Shown here piece after piece: positions 46,901-58,481 of a DNA stretch of 64,000 nucleotides. This DNA is from Combretum micranthum (lineage: Eukaryota > Streptophyta > Magnoliopsida > Myrtales > Combretaceae), in assembly GCA_024138025.1 (NCBI GenBank), contig JAMXBD010002759.1:1-64000 (forward strand), read 5' to 3'. The stretch's first letter is position 1. Every line of letters begins with the position of its first letter. The position numbers and the translations under genes are program-made. The notes beneath the pieces are model-generated. The model was not told where the DNA came from, did not search any database, and saw only the letters and a program-made list of their open reading frames with translations.

Positions 46901-49560
46901 TAATTTGTTAAATCTACAAATATACTTAAATCATGCTTACTTATATCACTTAATCATCATAACACGTCAATTATCATATATCTATCTCATTTTAGTCCAA
47001 AAAATCCATTTGTTAAAGCAAATACACATAAAACAAACAAAAACAAGTTTTTAACTTTGTTTAGAAAATGTATTAGCTGGAAAGTAGTGAAATTTAAGCA
47101 CTGATACTTTTATAATTTGGAAAAACTCAAAACATAAAAGTTGTAGATCTCTTTTTAATCTTTCCAAAGAAACTTGAATCACCTCAATCTGATATCGTAT
47201 AAAAAAGTTATGATCAAATTATGAAAACATGTCAAGATGCAGGGGAAGGATCACGACCAGAGCATATCACGCCCCTTTGGTCGCCCGTGCTGTTTGAAAA
47301 ACACATGATCAATTCATTTCACTCCCTTTTGCTCGCCCGTGATTGATCCCCTGATACATGTTACGAATTTTTTTGTTTTTAAAATCCATTTTTACACTTT
47401 TACATCAACTTATACATCTCCTACATCAATTCTAACATCAAATAAACTCTAATAACAACTCCTAACACTTCAATCTTCCTCCAACAACTTCAAACAACAA
47501 TCAAACTTCAATTCACTTCAACAAACTCCAACTCACTATTCATCCTCTTCTTCACCATTTCCAACTTCCATCAAACATTATACTAATAAATACAAATGTA
47601 AACAGCGCTTCCAACTCAATTCAACATCAATTCATCAATTAGATAAATAAACAACAAAGATAACAAGGAAATAACAACTTATCTTTTTAGAACACTTGCA
47701 CACTTGATCTTTCTTTACACTTCTAACTTGTTTTCCTTCATCTAGCTTCTCTCCTAGCTTTGATTATTCTTCTAGATAGCTTTAATCTTGAGATTTGTGG
47801 AAGAAATTGGAAGAAAAGAAGAGAAAAGAAGAAGAAAGGAAGAGAGAAAAGAAAGCATCGGTTGGGAAAAGGGAGAGTAAGGAAAGAAAAGTGAAAGGAA
47901 GAGAGAGAGAGCAGGTGAGGAAAAATAAAATCAAAAGGATATTTTAAAATAAGGGTATCAAATTTAGAACTTTCAGATCAATATCTATAGTTCCAGAAGT
48001 ATTTAGAAGATGATTTTAGAACCGATAGGTTATAAATTAAGATCTTAAAATAAGAACTTAATTTAGGAATTTAATTTGGATACAAAGATATTTAATTTGA
48101 GTTCGGGTTTAAGAACTGATATTTTTATTCAAGCAAATGAACTCAAATTTTGTAAAGATTTAGGAATTAGTATTTAGACTAAAAATCAAGAGTTTAGGAA
48201 TCCACTAAACATTTTTAGAACATGTTTAGAGATTTTAGGAATTGCAAATCTCAAAACCAACTTAATTATTAGCTAATTAAATTAAGCTAACTTGTCTAAT
48301 TATATCCTATAATTCATTTTATTCATTTAATCTATCTAAACTCAATTTCTAATCTAGGTGAAGATTTGGGGTATTTCATATTTTCCTGATGACTACTATG
48401 ATTAGTCAACATGAGCAGGTACATGTGCTTGTAACTTAGCATACCTTAAATAAAAGATAATAATCTAAGTATACTGTATGGGATTATGGGAACTGTTTGT
48501 TGAATGAGATATTGATTGCCAAGTCATTCTAATAATAATAACAACAAAATTATGTATGACTTTATTGGTTATGTAACATGATTGATTTCCTATGCATTGA
48601 TTGATCGCCTTCAACTTGAATAAAACTACTGGTACCATAAAGGAAATTACACATGCATTGCATATCTTGTATAAAATAGCATTTGAGTAAGTGGTAGCTT
48701 ACTACGTGTTAGTATTTCAGATCTCTGGTAATGCTTGGTTTCACTAGGCAAAGAAGCTATTAGTTAAATCTCAAGATTACCTTTGTTCTGTTGATACCAT
48801 AGGAACCAAATGGTAAATGAACGATGCCGCTTATGGTATTGCTTAGAAATGACGAACACTTAGTAGAGTTTCTAAAGCTAAAATAGGAAATGAGTGTTTA
48901 AGACATAATAAATACAGAGAGACAATTAAAGTGAGCATTGATATTTTCCTGAAAGCTTAGTCTCTCCTGGGTAGGTAGGCCATAGATTGTGATCCTTCAA
49001 CCTTGATGAGAGGACGTAAATCTTCATCCTATTTGGATTCCGGGTTATCCAGACTTGTATTTGTACATGTGCTTGATTGATGCATTTCATATGATTACTA
49101 ATACACTTGTTTGATATGTGATAAGTTCTGGTTTTCCACTGGGCCGTGGTTTAGCTCACACTCCAACAGCCCTTTCAGGTTCACCTTGCAACCTTGGCTC
49201 ATTACTTCTAGGAGCATGGTATCGATAAGGATTTAGAAGCTGAAAGCTTGAGGGGTAGTTTAGGTTAAGAATTATATTTCAATTTCTAGTTACAAGTATT
49301 TAGCGTTAGAAACTTTAATTATGTAATTGGAGGACTTTTTGGGAAAAATAATGGTCTGTAATGTTATTATTATTATCCAACTATGGATGACAGTTATTTA
49401 TTAATTTACATCTTATATATATATATATATATATGTCCTTCTTATCGAAGCAACTAAAAGATCCTGTTTATTAAAAATATGTCATTCTCAGAAGATAAAC
49501 TAGTAATAGTATTTAAGTGTATCTTGTTTACTACTACTAGAGTACCCTCGAGGTATGACA
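41606..49560 (+). mobile_element. Inverted family-B LTR (B'), split by LTR A1
   Basis: It begins TGTAAACCTCGG and ends GAGGTATGACA, the inverted counterparts of the ends of LTR B at 17169 and 11674. Internal matches include GAGATTTCGTATCTTGAGCT (41784-41803) against 16355-16375 reversed. Without A1 it is about 4.17 kb, so it is shorter than B. The host sequence on both sides (GGTTTAGACTA ... CCATTAAATTTG) is contiguous in the 5' LTR at 59745-59772, which proves the insertion. Flanks AAAAT and AAACC are only partly alike, so the TSD is eroded. A GC-rich CACG/CCGTG cluster lies at 43235-43370. Confidence 0.78.
44595..48378 (-). mobile_element. Family-A solo LTR (A1), 3.78 kb, nested in B'
   Basis: Begins TGTAAAGACCCG and ends GGGGTATTTCA. 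Flanks GATTT (44590-44594) and TATTT (48379-48383) differ by one base. It carries the GAGCCGAAGCCCAGTACAC block (45198-45216) common to the chromovirus LTRs. A CACG/GCCCGTG-rich segment is at 47250-47350, and a GA-rich leader-like tract at 47800-47915 on the plus strand. No internal coding domain. This is the innermost of three nested layers. Confidence 0.78.
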
Positions 49561-50760
49561 AAACCCATTAAATTTGAAAACTGAATTTATTATTTGGATG
49601 TATTGGGTCTTTATGGATCATAAGTTAAACCTAATAAGAAATTCTCTAAATATTTCACTTTTTAGGGTAATGGGCTTTAGGATTTAGAAATTTAGCCCAT
49701 TAAGAAGTACAGATATTAAGTTAGGTAGATATGGCTTTATTTTACATTTAGATCCAACTAGAGTAATATTAGTTATTGGACCTATCAATTGGGTTTAAAG
49801 ACCAATGAAATTTAATTTAGATTCTAATTAAGCTATTGGACCTTCTAATTTTCTATTTAGGCCCATTAAGAGTACTTTTAGGCTTTTGGGCTCATGAGAA
49901 GTATATTGAACCCAATTAGATGCTTCAATACCTGGAATTCATAATGGATTTAAATATTTTATGAATAAGTCCAATTTGAGTCGATAAGAGTATTGGGCCC
50001 ATTACTATGGAATTTAAGTCCATAAGGCATAGATTTAGGCATATGCTTTATTTTGTAGGTTTAGGCCCGAATTGACTAAAAATTCATGATAAGATTTGAT
50101 TTGGCCCATTTAGGTATATATAGACTCAAATTGCTAGAATCAAGTTAATGATTCTAAGGTTGTGTTTCTGTGCCATTTATTCATTTAAGCCCACTTACAT
50201 TTACTTAATCAAATTCATTTAAGCCCACTTATATTTACTTAATCAAAATGGACCATAATTTGTTGTCTAAGCCCTTATTTAGTTATCAAGGCCTAAAATA
50301 CATATTTACCAATCAAGTTGGTCCTAAGTTATTTCTAACTTCATTTTAGCTTATATAAGTTATATTATACCCATTTTAGTCATTGGGCCCATTTAAGCTA
50401 TTTATGCCATAAATATCTTATTTTCACTACTTAGGCCAATTTAGGTCATTATAGCACACTTAGTCCTAAGTAAATTGCAAATTCAATTTTTATAGCTCAT
50501 TATATCTATAAAGCCCTTTTATTGCTATTCACCTATTTTAAGCCCATTTAGTTAATTAAAACCTATTATAACTCGGTTTGACATAATTAATCCAATTAAG
50601 CCCATATAATTGATTTGAGCCTTAAACCATTATCTAAGCCAAATTGAGCTACTAAAGCCCATAATAATTTATTTATATTGATTTAGGCCCATACCATATT
50701 CTTTTACCCATTTTTATAATTAAAAGACCTTTTGTACCTAATTAACTTAATTTAGCCCTT
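49561..50760. repeat. Dense array of GCCCA/TGGGC motifs in the D LTR
   Basis: About twenty occurrences of AGCCCATT, AGGCCCAT, TTGGGCCCAT and close variants are spread over 1.2 kb, and the same series recurs at 59755-60910. TGGGCY is the core of plant site II promoter elements. Whether these bind factors is unknown. Confidence 0.65.
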
Positions 50761-52250
50761 TAATCTATATATATATATATATATCTAATTTTAATTCAAA
50801 AAAGAGCTTAATAAATAAATATATGCCTAAATTGACTAATTATTACTAATTACACTTTAGTCAAGCTAGTTTAATAATTATTAAATTTAATTAAAGTCGG
50901 ATTACATAATTTAACAAAAGAAACAAAGGAGGGTCTATGCACCGGTTCATTTTTGGATCGATTCACGAATATTTTGCATGATTTTGATCCGGTTCGGTTC
51001 AGAACACCATAATAAAATCCTAGGCTATCGATAGAGTCAATATTTGTTCAAAAAGGAGGAAAAAAAATCGACTAGTTCAGCCTCTAGACAAGGTCCGATT
51101 CAAACAGTATTTTACACGGTGCACCTGAGAAATAAAAATCTAAAAAAAATATTAAACGACCTTCAAAAATTCTAAAAATTTACATATCCAATATAAACTT
51201 ATTGAAAATCATTTCCTCAAAATTTCATGTAAAAAAAATCATTTGATATTTTTCCTAAATTTTTCAAGACAAAGCAAAACAAGGAATTGTAAGGCAAATT
51301 TCATAACTCTAAAATCATCATAGGCTGTATAAATAATATAAACACATTTAAAACATAATAGATCATTATTGCAACTTTTTTACATAGTTTCAACACATTA
51401 TGATATGTTTGTAGTGCCTAAACATCAATTTCCAAGCTATTTTTATAATTTTCAGTTATAAACATAAATTCCAGATCACATAATATATTTATATTATAAA
51501 AATGTCACAAAAACATATTCTAAATTTAGATCTATCAATATAATATGCTCCTTATTTCATTTATCAAATAATACCAATTTTACCCATATACTATACATGA
51601 ATCATATCATCCTTGCATCAATTTATAAAAATCACCTTATGAATATGTTTAATCTAAAATTTCATATTTGGGAAAGTATCAACATCATCAAAAACAAGCA
51701 GTTTCAACATGATCTAAAATTTACTTACTAGGAAAACAAAGTAGAATCAACAATTTTTTCAATCCCATAACTACTACTACAACAAATTTATTGTTGAAGC
51801 TCCAAGTCCTCCTAACCCAAATCTTAATCTTTTTTAAACTCCAAGAACACCTAGTGATAACAAGAAAATTTATAGGGATTAGTATGATTTAAAAAGGGTA
51901 TAAGAATAGGTATGATTTGTAGAAATGGATTACCTATTTTCCTCTTATAGTTGATATGGGTTTTGGGGTTAAAGATGAAGATGGGAGGTTTATTTTTATG
52001 CAGAAAAAGAGAGTATCAAAGTGGGTTTTTGAAATGTTAGAATATTGCTTTACGCATAAAGAATGTAAAGAATTATGAGGGTGGCTTTTTTAGGGTTTAG
52101 CTAGGGTTTTAGATGAAAATAAAGGCTATTTACTTTACTAAAGATTCATCTTATGTACTAATTATGCCACCTAATTAAAGAAACCCACTTTTCTTAAAAA
52201 CTAATTCATTTCTAACTATCTAGCTAGCTATTGATGATGGGCATCTTACA
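49561..52250 (-). mobile_element. Gypsy D 3' LTR, main fragment, with LTR start
   Basis: It is collinear with 59755-61553 (for example CTGAATTTATTATTTGGATG and TAGATCCAACTAGAGTAATA-type stretches). It goes on to 52250, where the plus strand ends GGGCATCTTACA, so the sense-strand LTR starts TGTAAGATGCCC. Together with the 5' copy this implies a full LTR of about 3.9-4 kb. An (AT)n run is at 50768-50784. Confidence 0.8.
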
Positions 52251-52261
52251 AATAGGGATTT

Positions 52262-52952
52262 AATTTAATTATCATTAGACAAATTAAATAAGAAATTAAG
52301 GAGTTTGATTTATAAATATTTAATTTAGCTTAATGATCTATCAAATTAAGTATTTAGTTCAAATTGGTGAAATTAAAAATATGCAGTGTCTACTTTAATT
52401 GATTTACTAAATTATCATATCAATTTGTATTTTATTGATACTAAACTATATAAATTGATTATTATCTTAAATTAACAGCACATTCACTTCATCAAATGGA
52501 ATAAAGGGGGAATGGAATTTCAATTCAAAGGGAATGTAATAGAGTTGTAATGGTTATTATAATGTTCACTTGGTGTCAAAAGTAAAACAAGTAATTATTA
52601 TAATAAAAGATAAAATATCTATAAAGCCCCTTTTATTTATTACAGAGAGAGGATAATTGTATAGATGTTATTTTCAAGATAGGGGTATTTATGACAAAAT
52701 TGAAAAATAGACCATTAAATAGCAATTCGTGGGTTAGAGACATAAATTGCTATTCATCATTTTACGTAATAGCAATTCATTATGAATTGTCATTTCTTTC
52801 AAGTGAACACCGTACTACTAACTTTAAGTCGAATGAGGAAGGAATGAATAGCTATTCATGTTAAGTAAATAGATTGTAAATGTTAAAGTTCAAATTTACA
52901 CATAATTATATACAAACTAATTATATTTTTCCCCATTTTAATTTTATGTATT
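52262..52952. mobile_element. 691-bp insertion between polypurine tract and 3' LTR, 9-bp TSD
   Basis: The 9-bp direct repeat TAGGGATTT is perfect at 52253-52261 and 52953-52961. One copy abuts the 3' LTR start and the other the polypurine tract, which normally touch each other. Inside, GTTCACTTG (52564-52572) and CAAGTGAAC (52800-52808) form an inverted pair, and AATAGCAATT/AATTGCTATT form hairpins (52719-52755). Terminal inverted repeats at the outer ends are weak. TSD length suggests a MULE-type element. Confidence 0.6.
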
Positions 52953-52961
52953 TAGGGATTT

Positions 52962-52985
52962 TTCTCCCCTCCTACCCCTCCCCAG
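52962..52985 (-). other. Gypsy D polypurine tract
   Basis: The minus strand reads a purine-rich GGGGAGGGGTAGGAGGGGAG run after the chromodomain-like end of pol. It serves as second-strand primer in LTR retrotransposons and lies, but for the 691-bp insert, next to the 3' LTR start. Confidence 0.7.
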
Positions 52986-53250
52986 CACACACACCCCCAA
53001 ATGAATTTTTGTTCTTAAAACTTACCTCATTGCTCAAATAGCTCATGTATTTTTGTCTCATCGAGTCCTTGGTCTCACAAGTGGCCTTTCTCTCTATCTG
53101 ACCACTCCAATGGACTTTGACGAAGCTGATTGCCTTCCTCCTCAGGGTTTTCTCCATCTGATCTACAATGTTCACCAGTCTTTCAACTATCATCAAATTA
53201 GGTTGCACCTCTGGTTAATGTGTGTCAATAACTGCATCAATATCTGATAT
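52986..53250 (-). pseudogene. Integrase C-terminal tail with chromodomain-like region
   Basis: The reading RKAISFVKVHWSGQIERKAT followed by METKDSMRQKY-like residues matches the Tekay/Del chromodomain-type tail (xxIxxVKVxWxxxxxEEATWExExxMRxxYPxLF). Glu-Ala-Thr-Trp is altered to Lys-Ala-Thr-Cys. In active chromoviruses this tail targets insertion to heterochromatin. The frame runs into the polypurine tract without the usual early stop. Confidence 0.72.
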
Positions 53251-54441
53251 ACACTTCCTCAACTATGATACATGAAGCATGTCGTGCATACCAGATAAAC
53301 TTAGAGGTAATACCAATCTATAGGCAATAGGTTCAATCCTCTTCAGCATCTCATATCGTCCAATATACTTTGAAATGAACAAATATTAACCTTTGATCCA
53401 TAGATAACCTTAACTTCTAATTTTTTGCTTAACATGCCTCGGACTTATCTTTCCCTTTACTCCAAATCTGAAAACTCCCTTGGTAGGGGATACCCAAAGA
53501 AACACGTGATCTCTGACCTCAAACTCAAGTGGTCATCTTCTCAAATCCACATAACTCTTATACCGATCTTGGGCTGCTTTCATCCTTTGTTTCACAATAT
53601 GTACCTCATCAATTACTTATTGCATAAGATCTAGACCAAGAATAGCCCATTCACCTACCTCATCCCAATGGAGAGGTGATCTACACTACCGTATAGTGCC
53701 TCATAAAGAGCCATCTAAATTGACTCCTAGTGGCTATTATTATAACCAAACTCAACTAATGGTAAGTGATAATCCCAACAACCTCCAAAGTCCAGAGCAC
53801 AAGCTCTCAACATATCCTCTAATATTTGTATAGTTCTCATAAACTATCTATTGGTCTGAGGATGAAAAGTCGTACTAAACTATGGCCTCGTATCAAGCGA
53901 CTAATGTAAGCTCTTTCAAAATCGACTAACAAACCTCAGATCCCTATCTGATATAATAGTCAATGGTACTCCATGAAGTCATATTATCTCTCTTATATAG
54001 ATCTGGGCCATCTTTTTAGGTGAACACCTGACCTTCAAGGGTATGAGGTGTGCCGACTTCGTTAATCTATCCTCTATAACCCATACCACCTCATGTCCAA
54101 CTGGTGTCTTAAGTAGCAGTCACAAAATCCATAATGATATATTCCCACTTCCACTCGGGGACAGGTAAAAGCTGAAGTTCACCACCAGGTCGTTGATGCT
54201 CTATTCTGATCTGCTGATAAGTCAACCACTTGGATACATAATTTGCTACATCTCTCTTCATACCATCCAACCAATAGTGCTTCTTCTGATCCTTATACAT
54301 TTTTATACTACTGGGATGGATAGAATATGCCGATGAGTGAGCTTCTTGTATTACCTTCATCCTCAAATCATGTACAGTGGGCATATATAATCTATTTTCA
54401 TATCTAATAATACCTTCATCATCAAGCCATAATTCTTTCAT
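53251..54441 (-). pseudogene. Gypsy D integrase, decayed
   Basis: The H2C2 zinc-binding region reads EAHSSAYSIHPSSIKMYKD and later KWLTYQQIRIEHQRPGG. Both expected Cys of the CxxC pair are lost (Trp and Tyr instead). The core has the first Asp region WEYIIMDFV and the second Asp in IISDRDLRF. The third region near 53840 reads PQTN, a stop, then [12 protein letters not shown], with the catalytic Glu replaced by Met. Further stops follow. Strong similarity to chromovirus integrases remains. Confidence 0.85.
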
Positions 54442-54507
54442 CCTTCTATTTCGAATATCACCAAGTATCCTTTCAACCTTTGAATCATTGCTTTGACTTT
54501 GTTTGAT

Positions 54508-55185
54508 CTAATCAAGTGGTGAAGTTTGCAAGCTTGAACTAGCAATCATTACATTAACTTGCTTCATGGTCACCTCCATATCCAATCTCCTAAGATCTTC
54601 TAATATCTCTCTTTGTGATGTGATCATGGCTGCCATACTGACCTGTTTCTTTCTACTCAATGCATCTGCAACCGCATTGGCTTTCACTAGATGATAGAGC
54701 ATCTCAACATCATAATCCTTGATCAACTCAAGCCTTTGTCTCTGCCTCATGTTCAACTCTTTCTCTGTAAAGATATATTTCAAATTCTTATGATCCATAT
54801 GGGTCTGTTTAGCTAGCTTTTTTCGGTAGGTAAAGACACTTTTTTAAAATTTTTTTCTAACAAATTGTTTATCAAGAAATGAATACAGATAAAAAAAAAG
54901 CTGGTAATTCTTATGAAAAAGTCAAATAGATCAAATACAAATAAAACATAGATGCAAATCGAATATATTTACACATATAATTTTGATACAGATATAGATA
55001 TAGATGAAAAACAGACCATCCAAACAGACCATATATATCTTGCATTTCTCACCAAAAAGATAGTTTATCCACAACTTTAAAGCTAAAACCACTAATACTA
55101 ACTCCAAATCATGTACTAGATAATTCCTCTCGTGTGGATTTAATTGTCTTGAGGCATAAGCAATAACCCTACCATCTTGCATCAA
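54508..55185 (-). pseudogene. Gypsy D RNase H, split by a MITE
   Basis: The N-terminal part reads [20 protein letters not shown] and [19 protein letters not shown]. After the 229-bp insertion it resumes as [20 protein letters not shown], then [14 protein letters not shown] and VADALSRKK. These are the canonical consecutive segments of a chromovirus RNase H and linker. The insertion sits between KIYM and DHKNL, just where the active site Thr-Asp-His lies. Confidence 0.88.
54801..55029. mobile_element. MITE in the gypsy RNase H, 229 bp
   Basis: Ends GGTCTGTTT (54802-54810) and AAACAGAC (55022-55029) are inverted, with direct repeats CATAT at 54796-54800 and 55030-55034. Interior is AT-rich with ATAGATATAG-like words. 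The pol reading frame is continuous when it is skipped. A diverged relative lies at about 25833. Confidence 0.78.
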
Positions 55186-56300
55186 AACACACCCAAGACC
55201 TTATATGGAGGCATCACTATATATAACAAACTCCTTTCTACTAACTAGTAAAGCAAGAACAAGTGCTGTCACTAATCTCTATTTCAACTCTTAGAAACTT
55301 TCTTCACACTTATCCAACCATACAAACTTAACATTCTTTTGAGTCAATCTCATCATTAGAGCTACTATCTTCAAAAAACCCTCTACAAATCTCCTGTAAT
55401 ATCGGCTAGACTAAGGAAACTTCGAATCTTAGTTATACCAATACGTCTTTTCCAGTTCGTAAATAGCCTTAATCTTCTCAGGATCAACTAATACACCATC
55501 CTTCGTTACCACATGCCCTACGAAGGGAACTTCCTCAAGCCAAAACTTACACTTGCTAAATTTAGCAGATAAATTCTTTTCTCTCAATCTCTAAAATACA
55601 AACCTTAAGTGTTCCTCATGCTCCTCCTAATTCTTAGAATATATTAGGATATGATCGGTGAATACTATGACAAATTTATCTAAGTATTCCCTCACTACTT
55701 GATTCATCGGATCCATAAAAGCTATAAGGACATTAGTCAAATTGAAAGGCATGACAAGGAACTTGTAATGTCCATACCTACAAAGCATGTTAAGTTTTAA
55801 AATCTAAGCTAAATCACTTCAATCAAAACAAGACTATGACCCTTATCTCATACAGAAAGCTATCTTACGTACATCCTGTAGCTTAATCTTGAGTTAATGA
55901 TAGCCTGATCATATCTTAGAGAATACGATTGCACCTCGCAATTGATCAAATAAATCATCGATCGATGGCATAGGATATCGGTTCTTAATCGTAAATTAAT
56001 TGAACTCTCAATAATCTATACGTATCCTCATGCTTCTATCTTTTTTCTTCATAAAAAAACAACAGCACCCCATGGTGAAATACTTAGCCAAATAAAGCCA
56101 AGATCTTGTAACTCTTGCAATTGCTTCTTAAGCTCTTTTAACTCAGTGGGAACCATTTTATGTGGTGCTTTAGATATAGGGATGTCCCTAAAATCAAATC
56201 AATACTAAACTCTATCTCTTGGTATGGGGGTAAACCAGGTAGATCATTAGGGAAAACTTTAACAAACTCTTTAACCATTGGTACCATATCAACTGTTATC
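55186..56300 (-). pseudogene. Gypsy D reverse transcriptase, decayed
   Basis: The N-terminal landmark is [20 protein letters not shown] (about 56190-56260). The middle part holds [20 protein letters not shown] (about 55685-55745), matching LTNAPxxFMxLMNxVFxxYLD. The active site near 55640-55680 reads [14 protein letters not shown], where the catalytic FxDD has become FTDH. Many stops interrupt the region between these landmarks. Domain order and similarity fit Tekay/Del. Confidence 0.83.
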
Positions 56301-56399
56301 TCCTCTGCACTCATTGCTACTATCATAGGCTTTTCCCACAACTCCATTGAATACATGCTCATTGGTCTTTGCCTGTCTAGAGTATGAATGACCTTTCCA

Positions 56400-56720
56400 C
56401 TTTCCAATTTAAAAACTCAACATTGCCTTATTACAATCTACAATGACTTGATATAAGTTTAACCAATTCATGCCTAAGATTACAGCAAAGTCTGTCATGG
56501 GAAGTATAAGCATATCGATAAGCATATTTACATCAGAAACTATAACATCAACATTCCTACATACACGAGTCAACATAGAATTAACACCCATAGGTGTATT
56601 AGGGCTCATAATACAATCAGGAAAAACATCAAGTGATAGATTACAAGCAAATACAAACTCTATAGACAAGCATGCATGTGTGGCACTCGTATCAATCAAT
56701 ACATAAGTAAGTCACGATGA
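56400..56720 (-). pseudogene. Gypsy D aspartic protease
   Basis: LIDTSATHACLSIEF-type start (active site DTS in place of the usual DSG) and the C-terminal DFAVILGMNWLNLYQVIVDC, which matches DVILGMDWLxxYxAxIDC. One frame is open across 56409-56699. Function is unlikely in this decayed context. Confidence 0.85.
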
Positions 56721-56799
56721 AACAAGTAGCATACCTGCGAATGTATCATCTGAAGGAGTATCCTCATGCTGCTGAAGTGCAAAAGCTCTAGCTGTCATC

Positions 56800-58440
56800 T
56801 TCCCACTACCCTTCACTACACTAGATCCAGATCCATTTCCCTTCCTCTCCTTACAATCCTATGTATAATTTCCACACTACTTACATATATAACAAAAGAT
56901 AGGACTCAATGTAGGATTCTTGCATTCTGAAACTTTGTGTCCCTCATGTCCGTAAGAAAAGCATGCTCGCAGGTTCCACTTACACTCGGACAACTCATGA
57001 GGGCCAAAATAGTGTGTGCACTTCTTCTCAAAGGTAGAAGAAGGAGTAGATGTCTTCATAGTAGAGCTTTATCTAGATCTCTTTCCAACAAACTACTTCT
57101 TACTCTGCTGCAGGCTAGAACTCTTACCAAAAATTATTAGCAACATCTCTAGAACCACTGAAAGAAGTAGATGATATAGATTCTTGCCCAGTCGGACTTA
57201 TTAGCCTTAAAATCTTACACTCAAGTCTAGTCTGCTCCACAATCTTCACCTTAGCAACCAAATCAATCAAAGTAGTGAACTGAAAACAACTTCACTTCAC
57301 CCAAATCTCAACATTTAAGCCATTTTGGAATTTCTGCACCTTCATTCTCTATCATATCCCTCTCTAGTAAACCTCAAGAGTCTGTAAAACTCAGCATAGT
57401 ACTCATCAATTATCTCACTACCTATCATAAACTGAGCTAATCTGATATCATATGCTCTCTCACAGAAGCTGGAAAATACTTGACAAAGAATGCATCCTTA
57501 AACCTAACTCAAGTGATAGGCATCTCTACCTGATCCGTAGCTTGATGCCACCAATTGTAAGCATCTCTCTTTAACACATAGACAGCTAAACTCACTTTTC
57601 TATCATCAGGTGCATTACAAGCAGCAAAAGCTTTCTCTAACGCCTCGACCCAACTCTTAGCAATAGTAAGTTTATATTCATACCATTGAAAATCAAAACA
57701 AGCTCAGTAAACTCAAGTAGTCTGATTTGGCCACCTCGGCCACCAACAATGGGTATCTATCCCTATCCTATCTAGCTCTGAGTAGAGCATATTGCTGCAT
57801 GAACTACTATTGCTACCGATACATCATCTGTTGATACTGTTGCATCATAACAAACATATCTCTAAACATAGCATACATCTAAGCCAGGGCCCCCATTAGA
57901 ACCTATGGCATAGGAGGCATTTGTGGGACTAGGGTATAGGAGCAAGACCAGAAACAGAAGTAGGAGGAGGTGGAGTTAGAGGTGGAGATGGAGTATCCTC
58001 CTTATCTTAGTGTTTGTCTATATTATTTGTGCATCTATCTAATTTAGCCAAGTTTTAGTTAGGTCAATTTACAAGCAATACCATCTAGCAACAATCTTGT
58101 CATTTGATTAAGGGATTAATGGGGAAAACCTAGTGTTTCTCCAAGTTGTTTACGCAACTACTTAACTTAGTCAATTTAAATTAAGTCAATTTCAAATCAA
58201 CATCAAAACATAATGATTATCACAATATCATGAAAAAATTCAATTAAGCTCATTTTAATGAGTAACAGAAAGTAAATTTAAGTCAAGTGAGTTAATCCTA
58301 ATATGATTCATATTTTTAATTATTCTTTTGCTTACAATTATATCTAGAAGGTATAGATCTAATCAATCAAATTAAACCCTTGATTCCGCACACTCAACTC
58401 ATCGAGCCTTAAGCGTGTCCTAGTTTATTATGATTTAGCA
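56800..58440 (-). pseudogene. Gypsy D gag, decayed
   Basis: The capsid-like retrotrans_gag region is visible at about 57440-57640 as VLKRDAYNWWHQATDQ and FKDAFFVKYFPASVREHM, with a stop in between where Trp is expected. The nucleocapsid knuckle at about 56930-56975 reads CFSYGHEGHKVSEC, the second Cys of CX2C changed to Tyr. The N-terminal third near 57780-58400 is not readable as an ORF. The arrangement just below the PBS is as expected. Confidence 0.8.
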
Positions 58441-58460
58441 AATGTATAGAGGTAAACCTT

Positions 58461-58473
58461 TACTTTGATACCA
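58461..58473 (-). other. Gypsy D primer-binding site (initiator tRNA-Met type)
   Basis: The minus strand reads TGGTATCAAAGTA, close to the common plant PBS TGGTATCAGAGC complementary to initiator Met tRNA. It lies 8 bases inside the 5' LTR end at 58482, slightly further than usual. Confidence 0.8.
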
Positions 58474-58481
58474 TTTATAAA

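Noticed and set aside
56160..56706. Plus-strand ORFs opposite the gypsy protease and reverse transcriptase
   Set aside because: Antisense shadows of recognisable minus-strand pol domains.
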